A stretch of DNA of 64,000 bases from Dyadobacter sp. MSC1_007 (GTDB lineage: Bacteria; Bacteroidota; Bacteroidia; Cytophagales; Spirosomataceae), in contig NZ_JAMOZL010000006.1 of the NCBI RefSeq assembly GCF_023667495.1, positions 124,001-188,000 on the forward strand, in the 5' to 3' direction. Shown here one piece after another: positions 53,511 through 62,223 of the stretch (positions are counted from its first letter, which is position 1; each line of letters begins with the position of its first letter). The translations under genes were made by a program, and so were the position numbers. The notes beneath the pieces are model-generated. The model did not search any database. It saw only the letters and a program-made list of their open reading frames with translations, and was not told the origin of the DNA.

Positions 53511-53932
53511 AATGTCATGCAGAGCGCACCGGGCCGCCGGGCGGTCGAAGCATGGCGGCATGATGCTGTTGAAGCATGTTGCCGTATAGCTCGCCTTCGG
53601 CTGCGCTCAGGCTGACATTTCTCACATTATCTCTAAATCTCAACGCACAATGTTCATGTCATGCTGAGCGCAGTCGAAGCATGGCGGCATGATGCCGTTG
53701 AAGCATGTTACCGTATGGCCCGCCTTCGTTAGCCCCCCTTCGACCGCCGGGCGGCCCCGTGCGCTCAGGCTGATATTTCTCATTAATTCTAAAATCGGAA
53801 GGCACAACGCTCATGTCATGCTGAGCGCAGCGAAGCATGAAGGCATGATGCCTTGAAGCCTTGAAGCATGTTACCGTATGGCTTGCCTTCGCCCGCCGGG
53901 CGGCCCCGTGCGCTCAGGCTGATATTTCGTCA
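53511..53932. repeat. Three tandem REPIN-like units downstream of the GIY-YIG gene
   Basis: Units at about 53511-53624, 53655-53782 and 53811-53932 share one plan: a left arm ATGTCATGCTGAGCGCAG, CGAAGCATG, a middle TTGAAGCATGTTACCGTATG, and a right arm ending GCGCTCAGGCTGA. A GC-rich box with CCGCCGGGCGG sits in the left arm of unit 1 and in the right arm of units 2 and 3. This fills the 544-bp space 53494-54037, which holds no gene. Confidence 0.88.
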
Positions 53933-54037
53933 CGTACACATTAAACGTACTAGTGGCACATTATCCGCTAATTTCCGGCATTGTTCCTCATCGTTTACTA
54001 TATTTAAGCATCACCAATAATCTTTCACTCCGTTCCT

Positions 54038-56287
54038 ATGCGACACCTTTTCAAGCAAACAATCATTCCAATACTATTTTCAGGCCTCGCCGCGATTCCT
54101 TCGCAGGCGCAGCAACAGCAGCCGCTTTTGGGCTTCGGTACCGACGCGGCCAAAAAGCAACTCGACCTCGAAGCGACGTTCGACAAGCAGCTCCAAGCCA
54201 ATAATCTCCGCGACTGGATGAAGCGGATGACAGCTTACCCGCACCAGCTCGGTTCTGCTTATGGCCTTAATAATGCGCTTTTTCTGCGTGATAAACTCGC
54301 TTCCTGGGGTTTTGATGCCCGGCTTGATACCGTGCATGTGCTTTTCCCGACGCCCAAAATGCGCATTCTGGAAATGACAGGCCCGACGAAGTTTAAGGCG
54401 TCTCTGACAGAAAAACCGTTGAAGGAAGACGCGACTTCTGCGCAAACGAAGGATGTTTTGCCACCTTACCATGCGTTTTCCGCCAATGGGGATGTAACGG
54501 CGGAGCTGGTTTTTGTGAATTATGGCGTGCCTGACGATTATGAGGAGCTGGCGAAACTCGGTGTGGATGTGAAGGGGAAGATCGTGATCGCGAAATATGG
54601 CGGTTCGTGGCGGGGTATCAAGCCCAAAGTGGCTTACGAGCATGGGGCGATTGGCTGCATTATTTATTCGGATCCGAAAGAGGATGGCTATTTTCAGGGT
54701 GACGTATATCCACAAGGGGCATTCAAAAACGAGTGGGGCGTGCAGCGTGGGTCGGTGGTGGATTTGCCGCTGGCGCCGGGTGATCCGCTGACGAACGGTT
54801 TCGTGGCCGATGGCGAGCATAAGCGACTGTCGGTAGCAGAGGCGCCGGCGATGATGAAGATTCCCGTGTTGCCGATTTCTTATGGCGATGCATTGCCGCT
54901 GCTCAAAGCATTGGGCGGGCAGATCGCGCCGGCGGCGTGGCGGGGCGCATTGCCGATCACGTACCACATCGGCCCCGGCCCGGCGAAGGTGCATTTGAAG
55001 CTCGAATTCAACTTCGATATCGTGCCCTGTTATAATGTGATCGCGACACTGAAAGGCAGCGAGTTTCCCGACCAATGGGTGATCCGCGGTAACCACCACG
55101 ATGCCTGGGTTTTCGGTGCGGCCGATCCCGTGAGCGGGGCTGTGGCGGAGCTGGAAGAGGCGCGGGCATTGGGTGAACTGGTTAAAACAGGTTGGAAACC
55201 GAAGCGCACCATTGTCTATTGCTGGTGGGACGGCGAGGAGCCAGGTTTGCTGGGGTCGACGGAATGGGTGGAGAGATATCAGGCTATTTTGAAGGAAAAG
55301 GCCGTCGTGTACCTAAATTCCGATGGCAACGGTCGCGGGTACCTGGGTGCAGCTGGCTCGCATACGTTGGAAAAATTTGTAAACCAGGTCGGACGCGACG
55401 TTACCGATCCCGAAAAAGGCACAAGCGTGATCGACCGCCTGCGTTCGCGCACGATCCTGAACGGTAGCCCGACCGCCAAGCAGGAGGCCCGCACCCGCGC
55501 CGACCTTCGCATTGGCGCACTCGGTTCCGGTTCTGACTATACGCCGTTTATCCAGCACCTGGGCATTGCTTCGCTCAACATCGGTTATGGCGGCGAAGAT
55601 GCCGGCGGCGATTACCATTCCATTTTCGATTCGTTCGACCATTATACCCGCTTCAAAGACGGCGATTTCGCGTATGGTGTGGCGCTTGCCAAAACCATGG
55701 GCCGCTCCGTGCTGCGTTTTGCCAATGCGGATGTGCTGCCATTCGATTTCGGCAACTTCGCCAATACCGTGCAGGTTTATGCTTCCGAAGTAAAAAAGGA
55801 GCTCGAAGCCGCCCGCACGAAGGCCGAAGATCACAACAAGGTCCTCGCCGAAGGCCGCTTCGAAGCCGCCGCTGACCCGAAAGAACCATTCACAAAGCCA
55901 ACCCCCATGTCGGTAGCCCCATACCTCAATTTCGCGCCGTTGGATAACGCATTGGTGGCGTTGGATCAAAGCGCAAAGGCATACGCACAGGCTTCCACGA
56001 AATTCTCCGGCCTGTCCGCCGATAAATTGAAGGAATTGAATGAGATTTTATACAAAACCGAAAGAAAGCTGATCCACACCGATGGCTTGCCCCGCCGGCC
56101 CTGGTACCGACATCAGATCTATGCGCCGGGCTTTTATACTGGGTATGGTGTGAAGACGTTGCCAATGATCCGCGAGGCCATTGAGCAGAAGAACTGGGCT
56201 GAGGCGGAAGCGGGGATTTTGCGGGTAGCTGGGGTTTTGGAGGGGTTTGTTAGGGAGGTTGAGCGGGCGAGTGGGGTGGGGAGGTGA
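54038..56287 (+). CDS. M28 family metallopeptidase with PA and dimerisation domains
   Basis: A 749-residue protein of the glutamate carboxypeptidase II/transferrin-receptor type. A signal peptide (to SQAQQQ) is followed by a PA insert (about 130-300: GVDVKGKIVIAKYGGSWRGI), the di-zinc peptidase core (GNHHDAWVFGAADPVSG near 353, WWDGEEPGLLGSTEW near 398-410, VYLNSDGNGRG near 425, GGDYHSIFDSFDHY near 525) and a C-terminal helical dimer domain. It trims peptides or acidic dipeptides in the periplasm or outside. Its last codons GTGGGGAGGTGA echo the end of the dehydrogenase gene at 45005. Confidence 0.93.
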   Translation: MRHLFKQTIIPILFSGLAAIPSQAQQQQPLLGFGTDAAKKQLDLEATFDKQLQANNLRDWMKRMTAYPHQLGSAYGLNNALFLRDKLASWGFDARLDTVHVLFPTPKMRILEMTGPTKFKASLTEKPLKEDATSAQTKDVLPPYHAFSANGDVTAELVFVNYGVPDDYEELAKLGVDVKGKIVIAKYGGSWRGIKPKVAYEHGAIGCIIYSDPKEDGYFQGDVYPQGAFKNEWGVQRGSVVDLPLAPGDPLTNGFVADGEHKRLSVAEAPAMMKIPVLPISYGDALPLLKALGGQIAPAAWRGALPITYHIGPGPAKVHLKLEFNFDIVPCYNVIATLKGSEFPDQWVIRGNHHDAWVFGAADPVSGAVAELEEARALGELVKTGWKPKRTIVYCWWDGEEPGLLGSTEWVERYQAILKEKAVVYLNSDGNGRGYLGAAGSHTLEKFVNQVGRDVTDPEKGTSVIDRLRSRTILNGSPTAKQEARTRADLRIGALGSGSDYTPFIQHLGIASLNIGYGGEDAGGDYHSIFDSFDHYTRFKDGDFAYGVALAKTMGRSVLRFANADVLPFDFGNFANTVQVYASEVKKELEAARTKAEDHNKVLAEGRFEAAADPKEPFTKPTPMSVAPYLNFAPLDNALVALDQSAKAYAQASTKFSGLSADKLKELNEILYKTERKLIHTDGLPRRPWYRHQIYAPGFYTGYGVKTLPMIREAIEQKNWAEAEAGILRVAGVLEGFVREVERASGVGR

Positions 56288-56488
56288 AGTAGATTGTGGA
56301 ATAGTGGGCCACGTTGGACTGCGAATTCGCTCCTTGGTGTTCAATGTCGCAATTGGAATCGCTTATAATCGAGAAGAAATTTTGTAGTTTATGGTTTATC
56401 AAGGCTTATCAAAGGAAATAGTTCTTTTAAACTTGAAGGTCTTTAGTGGTCTTGCCTGTGGTTTATTCATTCTTGCCGAATACTAAAT

Positions 56489-56512
56489 AGTCTACCGGTA
56501 TCGGGGTAGACT
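56489..56512. promoter_or_regulatory. Inverted repeat upstream of the ATPase/ParB/methylase operon
   Basis: AGTCTACC at 56489-56496 pairs with GGTAGACT at 56505-56512, spacer 8 bases. It lies 66 bp upstream of the operon's first ATG and may be an operator. The remainder of 56288-56577 shows no gene. Confidence 0.4.
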
Positions 56513-56577
56513 CTAACGGACAAACACTTATTGCGTAAGCATCAGTGCAACTCAAAACCCCTCCCCAGATTTTAAAT

Positions 56578-58134
56578 ATGTTGATTAAAAGCATTTACAT
56601 AAAGAAATTTCGCGGCTTCCTAGAACTGTCGTTCACCTTAGGAAAACACATGACGGTAATTGCTGGGCAAAATGGAACTCAGAAAACTACTTTGTTGGGA
56701 ATTTTAAGCCAACCATTTACTATTACTGATAAAGACAACCCACTATTTGGAGAAAAGCCACTATGCGGAGGGAACTATAAATCACTTTTCAGCGAAAAAT
56801 TCAAATTGTCTGACGCATTCGATATCCCTCAAGGGCACGAATGGACGCTTAGACTTGATAATGATCTTGAACCTGAGTTTACAATAGAGAGTATAAGGCG
56901 AGACGCGAGTAAACCTGGCATCCGGTTTTGGAAGAAAGGCGATCGGTCAAAAGGCTCAGGTTATATTCAGTTGCCAGTAGTTTATTTAAGCCTTTCGAGA
57001 TTGTTTCCGATTGGAGAAGATTTGAGTATTGATTCGAGCAATGAGATAATTTTGTCTGAACTTGAGTTCAATTTTTATCAGGAGTGGCATAATAAAATTT
57101 TACTCATCCCAGATGTTGAGATGACGGCCGTCGATTATCTTGCTAGTAAACAAAAAAACACTCTTGGAGCTAATACTTCCTTCTACGATTGGAAAATGAA
57201 TTCGGCCGGGCAGGATAATATAGGCAAAATTCTGTTAGCGATATTGTCGTTTCGCCGCTTGCAAGAGAAGTATAAAGGTGCCTATAAAGGAGGAATACTT
57301 GCCATAGATGAACTGGATGCGACTCTATATCCGGCATCCCAAATAAAGCTTATAGAGGCTCTCAGGGTATTTTCACGTTATAGAATCCAGATAATATTTA
57401 CAACTCACTCTTTACCAATCCTCGAAAAGGCCTGTGGCTTACAAGCAGATGAAAAAATAAAAGGGCAAGTAAGAGTTGTTTATTTGCAAAAAATAGATTC
57501 GAAAGTCGCAGTTATTGAGGATGTAGCATATGAGGCAATCAAAAATAGACTTAATGTAGCGTTGTCTTTAAATCCAAGAAGTGCTAAAATTCCTGTGTTT
57601 TCTGAGGATGAAGAGACACAAATTTTTTGCCGGGCTTTGATTAAAAGACGTTCAACAGATCTGGCCTATTTGGACTGCACTTTAGGTTGTGAAAATCTTC
57701 TTGAACTTGCTAGGAAACAGATCGTTGGGTTTCGATTTCCAGACTCTCTTGTCGTGCTTGATGGTGACGTTAGGGGTTTCGCAGGAAAGATGAGGTCTAT
57801 TGCTCAACATGAAAATTTCTTAATATTGCCAGGTGAAAAATCTCCTGAGCGACTCATTGCAGATTTTTTACACTCATTATCAGACAATTCCGAGATTTGG
57901 AAGACTATTAATCCAGACTATTCGAAGCAGTTTGTATTCAAGGACTACTCATTTCAAGAAATTGGGACAGATAGACAAAAGGCCAAAAATTGGTTTAGGC
58001 TGCAAAAGGAACACTGGGGTAAGAATTGCGTAAAGGTCATTAATCCTTGGATGAAGCAAAATTCTGATAGTGTAGACTCTTTCCTAAAAGATTTCGATGA
58101 AGCTATTTTAAAATTTCGTAAGACCCTCTTATAG
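56578..58134 (+). CDS. OLD-like ATPase with TOPRIM-like nuclease domain
   Basis: A 518-residue protein from the ATG at 56578 (an in-frame GTG at 56545 is also possible). The N-terminal ABC-type ATPase has IKSIYIKKFRGFLELSF, a Walker A variant AGQNGTQKTT (G30-T37, Gln in place of the Gly before Lys), a signature-like MNSAGQDNIGKIL, Walker B GGILAIDELDATL (near 241) and an H-loop FTTHSLPILEKA. The C-terminal part has PVFSEDEETQIFCRALI (near 340) and SLVVLDGDVRG (near 393), which look like the Glu and DxD of a TOPRIM domain. First gene of a three-gene operon. Confidence 0.75.
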   Translation: MLIKSIYIKKFRGFLELSFTLGKHMTVIAGQNGTQKTTLLGILSQPFTITDKDNPLFGEKPLCGGNYKSLFSEKFKLSDAFDIPQGHEWTLRLDNDLEPEFTIESIRRDASKPGIRFWKKGDRSKGSGYIQLPVVYLSLSRLFPIGEDLSIDSSNEIILSELEFNFYQEWHNKILLIPDVEMTAVDYLASKQKNTLGANTSFYDWKMNSAGQDNIGKILLAILSFRRLQEKYKGAYKGGILAIDELDATLYPASQIKLIEALRVFSRYRIQIIFTTHSLPILEKACGLQADEKIKGQVRVVYLQKIDSKVAVIEDVAYEAIKNRLNVALSLNPRSAKIPVFSEDEETQIFCRALIKRRSTDLAYLDCTLGCENLLELARKQIVGFRFPDSLVVLDGDVRGFAGKMRSIAQHENFLILPGEKSPERLIADFLHSLSDNSEIWKTINPDYSKQFVFKDYSFQEIGTDRQKAKNWFRLQKEHWGKNCVKVINPWMKQNSDSVDSFLKDFDEAILKFRKTLL

Positions 58135-58142
58135 ATGACGTT

Positions 58143-59378
58143 ATGGATCAAGAAGTGATTTCAATTGATATAAGTAAGTTAGTATTATGGACTGAAAATC
58201 CGCGTGATCCTATTGATGCCGACGCTAAGGATCAGGATATTGTCAATAGAGCTTTGGAAGACAATGCGTTAAAATGGACTTTACCGAAGTTGGCAAAGGA
58301 AATGGGGGACTATTTTGATTTTAGTGAATTGCCCACTGTCGTCTACCATGGTGACCGGCCAGTCGTTTATGACGGAAATAGGAGGATCATTCTTGGGAAG
58401 ATAAAACACGGACTGGTCACCATCCCCAAGGGCACTACTCTCAATATTCCAGATTTTCCAAAAGACATCCCCTGTAATGTCTGTATTGAGAAGATCGCAC
58501 TAAACAATGTTCTGAGGAAGCATAGTGATTCTGGATCCTGGCAACCGTTAGAACGAGATGTGTTCTTGCACAAGTTTATGGGTAGAGAAAAGACCGCCTT
58601 TTTAATTTTGGAGGAGGATACAGGCATTATCAGTGCAAATAAGCACTTGAATCAGCGATTTGTAAAGGAGGAGATTTTTAAGGAAGACGCACTTAAATCC
58701 ATGGGGTTCGTTATTTCGAATGGGCACCTTCACAGTGTCCATGCCGATAACGAAGGCCAATCTATTCTATCGGACATATCTCGAAAAATAAAAAGTGATA
58801 CAATCAGCACTCGGAAGAATAGAGGAAAGGTCCTCGAAGTACTTGACTTGGCATCGCAGCAGCTAATCGAACAAAACAAGAGTAAAAAGGCTCATTTGTC
58901 TAAGTTTAAATTTTCTCTTGAACCGAAGATGACTGGTTCGAGGTTGACGAAGCGAACAGACGCCAGACCTGCGGAGCTTTTCGGTGGGAAATTATATTTG
59001 AAAATTGGTGACGTAAGTAATTTATACAGAGATATATGTGATTTATATTCATTTTATATTTCAAAAAAAAATGAATTGTCCCAGTCATTTCCTAGCTTAA
59101 TAAGAATGTCGCTTCGTTTATTATGCGAGACTGCTTCGAAAGATAAAAGAAAAAAATTGGAAGACTATATAAAGGAATACGCTGATAATGCAAAAAGCAA
59201 ATTGGATCAGGATTTAAAAACGACGTTGGCTAATCAAAATGTTAGACCCGAAAGCTTGCTCCAACTGTTGCAAACTGGTGCGCATAACTATCAGTCTAGT
59301 GCTAGTATGGATCAAACAATCGCGATGTCTGTCTTGATTGGTTCTATTTTGACCGTAACACATGGAAAGGATGAGTAA
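58143..59378 (+). CDS. ParB/Srx-like N-terminal domain protein
   Basis: A 411-residue protein starting 8 bp after the ATPase stop. The N-terminal segment SIDISKLVLWTENPRDPID, then SELPTVVYHGDRPVVYDGNR and RIILGKIKHGL, resembles the ParB/sulfiredoxin fold (NPR and the E/D-G-N/E-R-R motif, which binds nucleotide and CTP in ParB). The middle and C-terminal parts are helical and lysine-rich with no motif I recognise. It overlaps the methylase gene by 17 bp. No ParA is near, so plasmid partition is unlikely; a DNA-binding or nuclease role in the operon is inferred. Confidence 0.65.
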   Translation: MDQEVISIDISKLVLWTENPRDPIDADAKDQDIVNRALEDNALKWTLPKLAKEMGDYFDFSELPTVVYHGDRPVVYDGNRRIILGKIKHGLVTIPKGTTLNIPDFPKDIPCNVCIEKIALNNVLRKHSDSGSWQPLERDVFLHKFMGREKTAFLILEEDTGIISANKHLNQRFVKEEIFKEDALKSMGFVISNGHLHSVHADNEGQSILSDISRKIKSDTISTRKNRGKVLEVLDLASQQLIEQNKSKKAHLSKFKFSLEPKMTGSRLTKRTDARPAELFGGKLYLKIGDVSNLYRDICDLYSFYISKKNELSQSFPSLIRMSLRLLCETASKDKRKKLEDYIKEYADNAKSKLDQDLKTTLANQNVRPESLLQLLQTGAHNYQSSASMDQTIAMSVLIGSILTVTHGKDE

Positions 59379-60240
59379 GGCTACTATACATTATTCTCCA
59401 CTAAGATATCCAGGAGGAAAGAATTGTATATTCCCGTTTGTTGCCAAGCTATTTTATGAAAATGATATGGTAGGTGCGAGTTACGCAGAGCCGTATGCTG
59501 GTGGAGCTGGCTTGGCTCTTCGTCTACTTTTTGAAGGTTATGTTAACCACGTGTATATTAATGATTTTGATCGATCTATTTATTCTTTTTGGATAAGCAT
59601 AATTAATAGGCCAATTGAGTTTTGCGAATGGCTTCAAGGTGTTGAAGTTTCCATAGATAATTGGAATAAGTATAAAGAAATTCAAAGAAATTCAGAATCT
59701 GCCGACAGTTTTGAGCTCGCGAAATCAACTTTCTTCCTGAATCGGACAAATGTTTCTGGTGTAATTAAGGGCGGAGTTATTGGTGGTCGAGAGCAACAAG
59801 GAAAGTATAAAATTAACGCAAGATTCAACAAGGTTGATTTATGCGAGAGGATATTTAGGATTGCTGAGATGCGTGATCATATTACCGTTTCTAATAAAGA
59901 TGGCTTGGAGTTTATTAATCAAATGAATCGATTGAGAAAGGAAGTATTTATTTATTTAGATCCTCCATATTATCAAAAAGGAGCGGACTTGTATATGAAC
60001 TTTTACGCTGCGGAGGACCATAGGCGGCTTTCCCAACACGTGCGTAAAATGAGAAAGCGGTGGATGGTCTCATATGATAATCATGACTTCATTTTAAATC
60101 TATATAGCAATTTAAATAAGATTTCATACAGCCTCTCACAAGCAGCTTCCAACCGAGTCGGGGAGGAGATTTTGGTATTTTCAGAAGGTCTTCATTATAT
60201 AGATTCGATAAGGAAGTTAAAAGCGCCAGTAATGCTCTAA
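59362..60240 (+). CDS. DNA adenine methylase (D12 class, Dam-like)
   Basis: A 292-residue N6-adenine methyltransferase. SPLRYPGGKNCIFPFVAKLF opens the D12 fold; motif I is AEPYAGGAGLALRLLF (about 42-57); the target segment includes NRTNVSGVIKGGVIGGREQQ; motif IV is YLDPPYYQKGADLY (about 198-211); RWMVSYDNHDFI follows. A second in-frame ATG at 59371 is a possible start. It overlaps the ParB-like gene by 17 bp, so the three genes form one translation-coupled unit. It would mark host DNA; the target sequence is unknown. It is AT-rich like its two partners. Confidence 0.92.
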   Translation: MERMSKATIHYSPLRYPGGKNCIFPFVAKLFYENDMVGASYAEPYAGGAGLALRLLFEGYVNHVYINDFDRSIYSFWISIINRPIEFCEWLQGVEVSIDNWNKYKEIQRNSESADSFELAKSTFFLNRTNVSGVIKGGVIGGREQQGKYKINARFNKVDLCERIFRIAEMRDHITVSNKDGLEFINQMNRLRKEVFIYLDPPYYQKGADLYMNFYAAEDHRRLSQHVRKMRKRWMVSYDNHDFILNLYSNLNKISYSLSQAASNRVGEEILVFSEGLHYIDSIRKLKAPVML

Positions 60241-60306
60241 ACGTAGGAGATCTTTGGAATATGAGCTATCAGCTAAGGATTGGTCAGAGATTTTCCTCGT
60301 GTACTA

Positions 60307-61482
60307 TTAATATTTATATAACTGGGCTTCTAAGTTGTGAAAGTGATTGATTTTCACGTTGAGTAGCGAGCTTGCCTGAGTTGGTTCGAGGCTGCCGCCA
60401 CGGAAAGCGTCTAGAACGGTTTGAGTAAATAGTCGACTGTTTTTCTGAATTTGTAATAAATAATAGCTCGGCCCGGTAGGGCTTAGTTTCTGTCTGGCTT
60501 TTTTCTCCTCTTCTTTGATGAGAAAGGCCTCGAAATCAGTATCAGCGGCGTTTTTCAAGGTCTTATATTGATCAATGGAAATCAAATTCAAATTCAATGC
60601 GCGGACTAACAATGCAAATGAACTCACTCCGAATGTCCTGGCAACATTGAAAACTTGGGATGCCGATTGATAGATATTGCTTCCCAAGCTGGTTAATGAG
60701 CTACTAGGAATCAGCGCATTTGCGGCTACTTCGTTGCAGAACAATTCAACCGGATGTAGCCGGTCCGTTTTTCGGAAGTTTGGCTCAACATCGGCAGAGA
60801 TGCCCGTAGCCGCAATCCAAATGTGAGCCAATTCGTGCACAAGCGTAAATAGCTGAGGCGCAGCCCAATCTTCGGAATTGACGAAAACAAAGGGCGCATA
60901 AGGATCGGCGATAGCAAATCCTTGAAGTTCGTCGCTATCCAGGGTCAGATGCGAGTTTATAAAACTGGTTCTGGAAATGAAAATGCCCTTCGCCTCGGCC
61001 TTGTCTATCCATTCCTTAACTGCGTTTCCACCTGTGTATTGGCCCGGAGAAATCGCAAGCATGTTCAGAATGTCTTGTGCAACTTCGGCAGGATTGTCGT
61101 TCATTGTAAAGCGACCGACAAATGGAAATTTGGATTCGCTGTTTTCTCTGTTTGTCTCACTGATCCAGGCCTGTTTCTGCTGAATTTCGCGAATAATGAA
61201 AACGGAGCCAGTACTTAACGATTTTGAATCGCTTCTGCGGAAGTCTTGCAACGGTTGGAAATCCCGCGGAATGTCGGGAAGAAAGAATAATGCGAATGGT
61301 CTTTTGTAAGCTTTGGCCAACGTTTGCGCCTGTTTGATAGTCGGTAGACTGGTTCCTGCTTCCCATTCCAATAATCTTTCTGCCGGGACATTGACTTTTA
61401 ATGCCGCCGTTTCCGCCGCCATTCTCGCCGATTCGCGGGCCCATTTGAAAACGATAGGTGTGATGTGTGCTTTGTCTGCCAT
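60307..61482 (-). CDS. HTH and ImmA/IrrE metallopeptidase protein
   Basis: A 391-residue protein. The N-terminal part is an HTH of the XRE/COG2856 type (FKWARESARMAAETAALKVN, LLEWEAGTSLPTIKQAQTLA). The C-terminal part has the zinc motif FTLVHELAHIWI with HExxH and the later CNEVAANALIPSS with the third ligand Glu. Such proteins cut repressors or antitoxins, as ImmA does for ICEBs1. It faces the ATPase/ParB/methylase operon (66 bp apart, convergent) and follows a small XRE gene on its own strand. Confidence 0.87.
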   Translation of the reverse strand: MADKAHITPIVFKWARESARMAAETAALKVNVPAERLLEWEAGTSLPTIKQAQTLAKAYKRPFALFFLPDIPRDFQPLQDFRRSDSKSLSTGSVFIIREIQQKQAWISETNRENSESKFPFVGRFTMNDNPAEVAQDILNMLAISPGQYTGGNAVKEWIDKAEAKGIFISRTSFINSHLTLDSDELQGFAIADPYAPFVFVNSEDWAAPQLFTLVHELAHIWIAATGISADVEPNFRKTDRLHPVELFCNEVAANALIPSSSLTSLGSNIYQSASQVFNVARTFGVSSFALLVRALNLNLISIDQYKTLKNAADTDFEAFLIKEEEKKARQKLSPTGPSYYLLQIQKNSRLFTQTVLDAFRGGSLEPTQASSLLNVKINHFHNLEAQLYKY

Positions 61483-61532
61483 GAAGTTTTGGGAGGTTAT
61501 TTTAATGTTGTTAAGTCACGGAGACTTAGTGT

Positions 61533-61742
61533 CTACTCTTTTGTAGAAACCAACAGCTCCCGAATATCAACCTTCAAATACGCCGAAATCTCATATAGCG
61601 TCTCCAAAGTTGGCTGCACCTCATTCCTAGCCCAACGCGATACTGTGGTTTCCGTCTTCCCTAAATGTTTGGCTAGATCTTTGCCAGATTTCTCTTTTTC
61701 TACGAGAACAAGTTTTATCCTATTAAGGCGCAATTTTGCCAC
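61533..61742 (-). CDS. Small XRE-family regulator
   Basis: A 69-residue protein that is one helix-turn-helix: NRIKLVLVEKEKSGKDLAKH, LGKTETTVSRWARNEVQPTL, ETLYEISAYLKVDIRELLVS. It lies 50 bp upstream of the HTH/ImmA-IrrE gene on the same strand and could be the repressor that the peptidase cuts. It is divergent from SymE; the 151-bp gap between them is very AT-rich and probably holds both promoters. Confidence 0.87.
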   Translation of the reverse strand: MAKLRLNRIKLVLVEKEKSGKDLAKHLGKTETTVSRWARNEVQPTLETLYEISAYLKVDIRELLVSTKE

Positions 61743-61893
61743 GATATGCTCATTTATAGCTGTTTTGTGTAAATAAAATATAAAAACCGCACAACTCTAA
61801 AAGCACTAAATTTGTATTTAAATACTCATTTCGTGTATATTTAATTTGTAAATATTACTATTTATAGTACTATTGTATTCTAAATTTTGAACT

Positions 61894-62160
61894 ATGACAC
61901 ACGAAAAAAAATCTTCCCAACCCGCCGAAAGGCAATTGAAAGTTTACAGCAAATACCTCCCACGCACGTACAGGTACACAATCATGCCCGAGATCAGGCT
62001 TTGCGGCAAATGGCTGCATGAGGCAGGATTTGAATGCGGTGATGAGGTGACGGTAAAGTGTTTTGGGAATAAATTGGAGATTACGCTCAATCCGGTAGAG
62101 GAGCCCGAACCAGCGCCGGTTTTGAAACGGCGAACTGCGCGTAAGGAAGTTGTTTCTTAA
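61894..62160 (+). CDS. SymE-like toxin
   Basis: An 88-residue protein: LKVYSKYLPRTYRYTIMPEI followed by RLCGKWLHEAGFECGDEVTV is the SymE core, an AbrB-like fold turned into an endoribonuclease or nucleoid-binding toxin. In E. coli SymE is held back by an antisense RNA; I cannot see such an RNA by eye here. The C-terminal tail is charged (KRRTARKEVVS). Often found in defence islands. Confidence 0.85.
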   Translation: MTHEKKSSQPAERQLKVYSKYLPRTYRYTIMPEIRLCGKWLHEAGFECGDEVTVKCFGNKLEITLNPVEEPEPAPVLKRRTARKEVVS

Positions 62161-62223
62161 ATGTGAGGTGATTTAGAGGCGAATTGTGATTGGGTCGGCG
62201 GGGGTAGTTTCCGTATGATCCCA

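Noticed and set aside
53511..53932. Regularly spaced repeats suggesting a CRISPR array
   Set aside because: The units are about 115-130 bp, strongly palindromic with related spacers, irregular in distance, and no cas gene is near. They fit REPIN-like elements.
54080..55099. Long open frame on the minus strand opposite the M28 peptidase gene
   Set aside because: No domain is seen, and the plus-strand frame has a signal peptide and all peptidase motifs. The antisense frame follows from the GC-rich third positions of the real gene.
55313..55969. Second long minus-strand frame inside the M28 gene
   Set aside because: Same reason: the translation shows no family pattern and lies wholly within the peptidase gene.
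58143..59378. ParB as a plasmid or chromosome partition protein
   Set aside because: No ParA and no clear parS-like repeats nearby; the gene overlaps a methylase gene.
56578..60240. Retron or classical type II restriction-modification system
   Set aside because: No reverse transcriptase or msr/msd structure is seen, and there is no separate restriction endonuclease of a known family. The ATPase/TOPRIM-like protein fits an OLD-type nuclease better.
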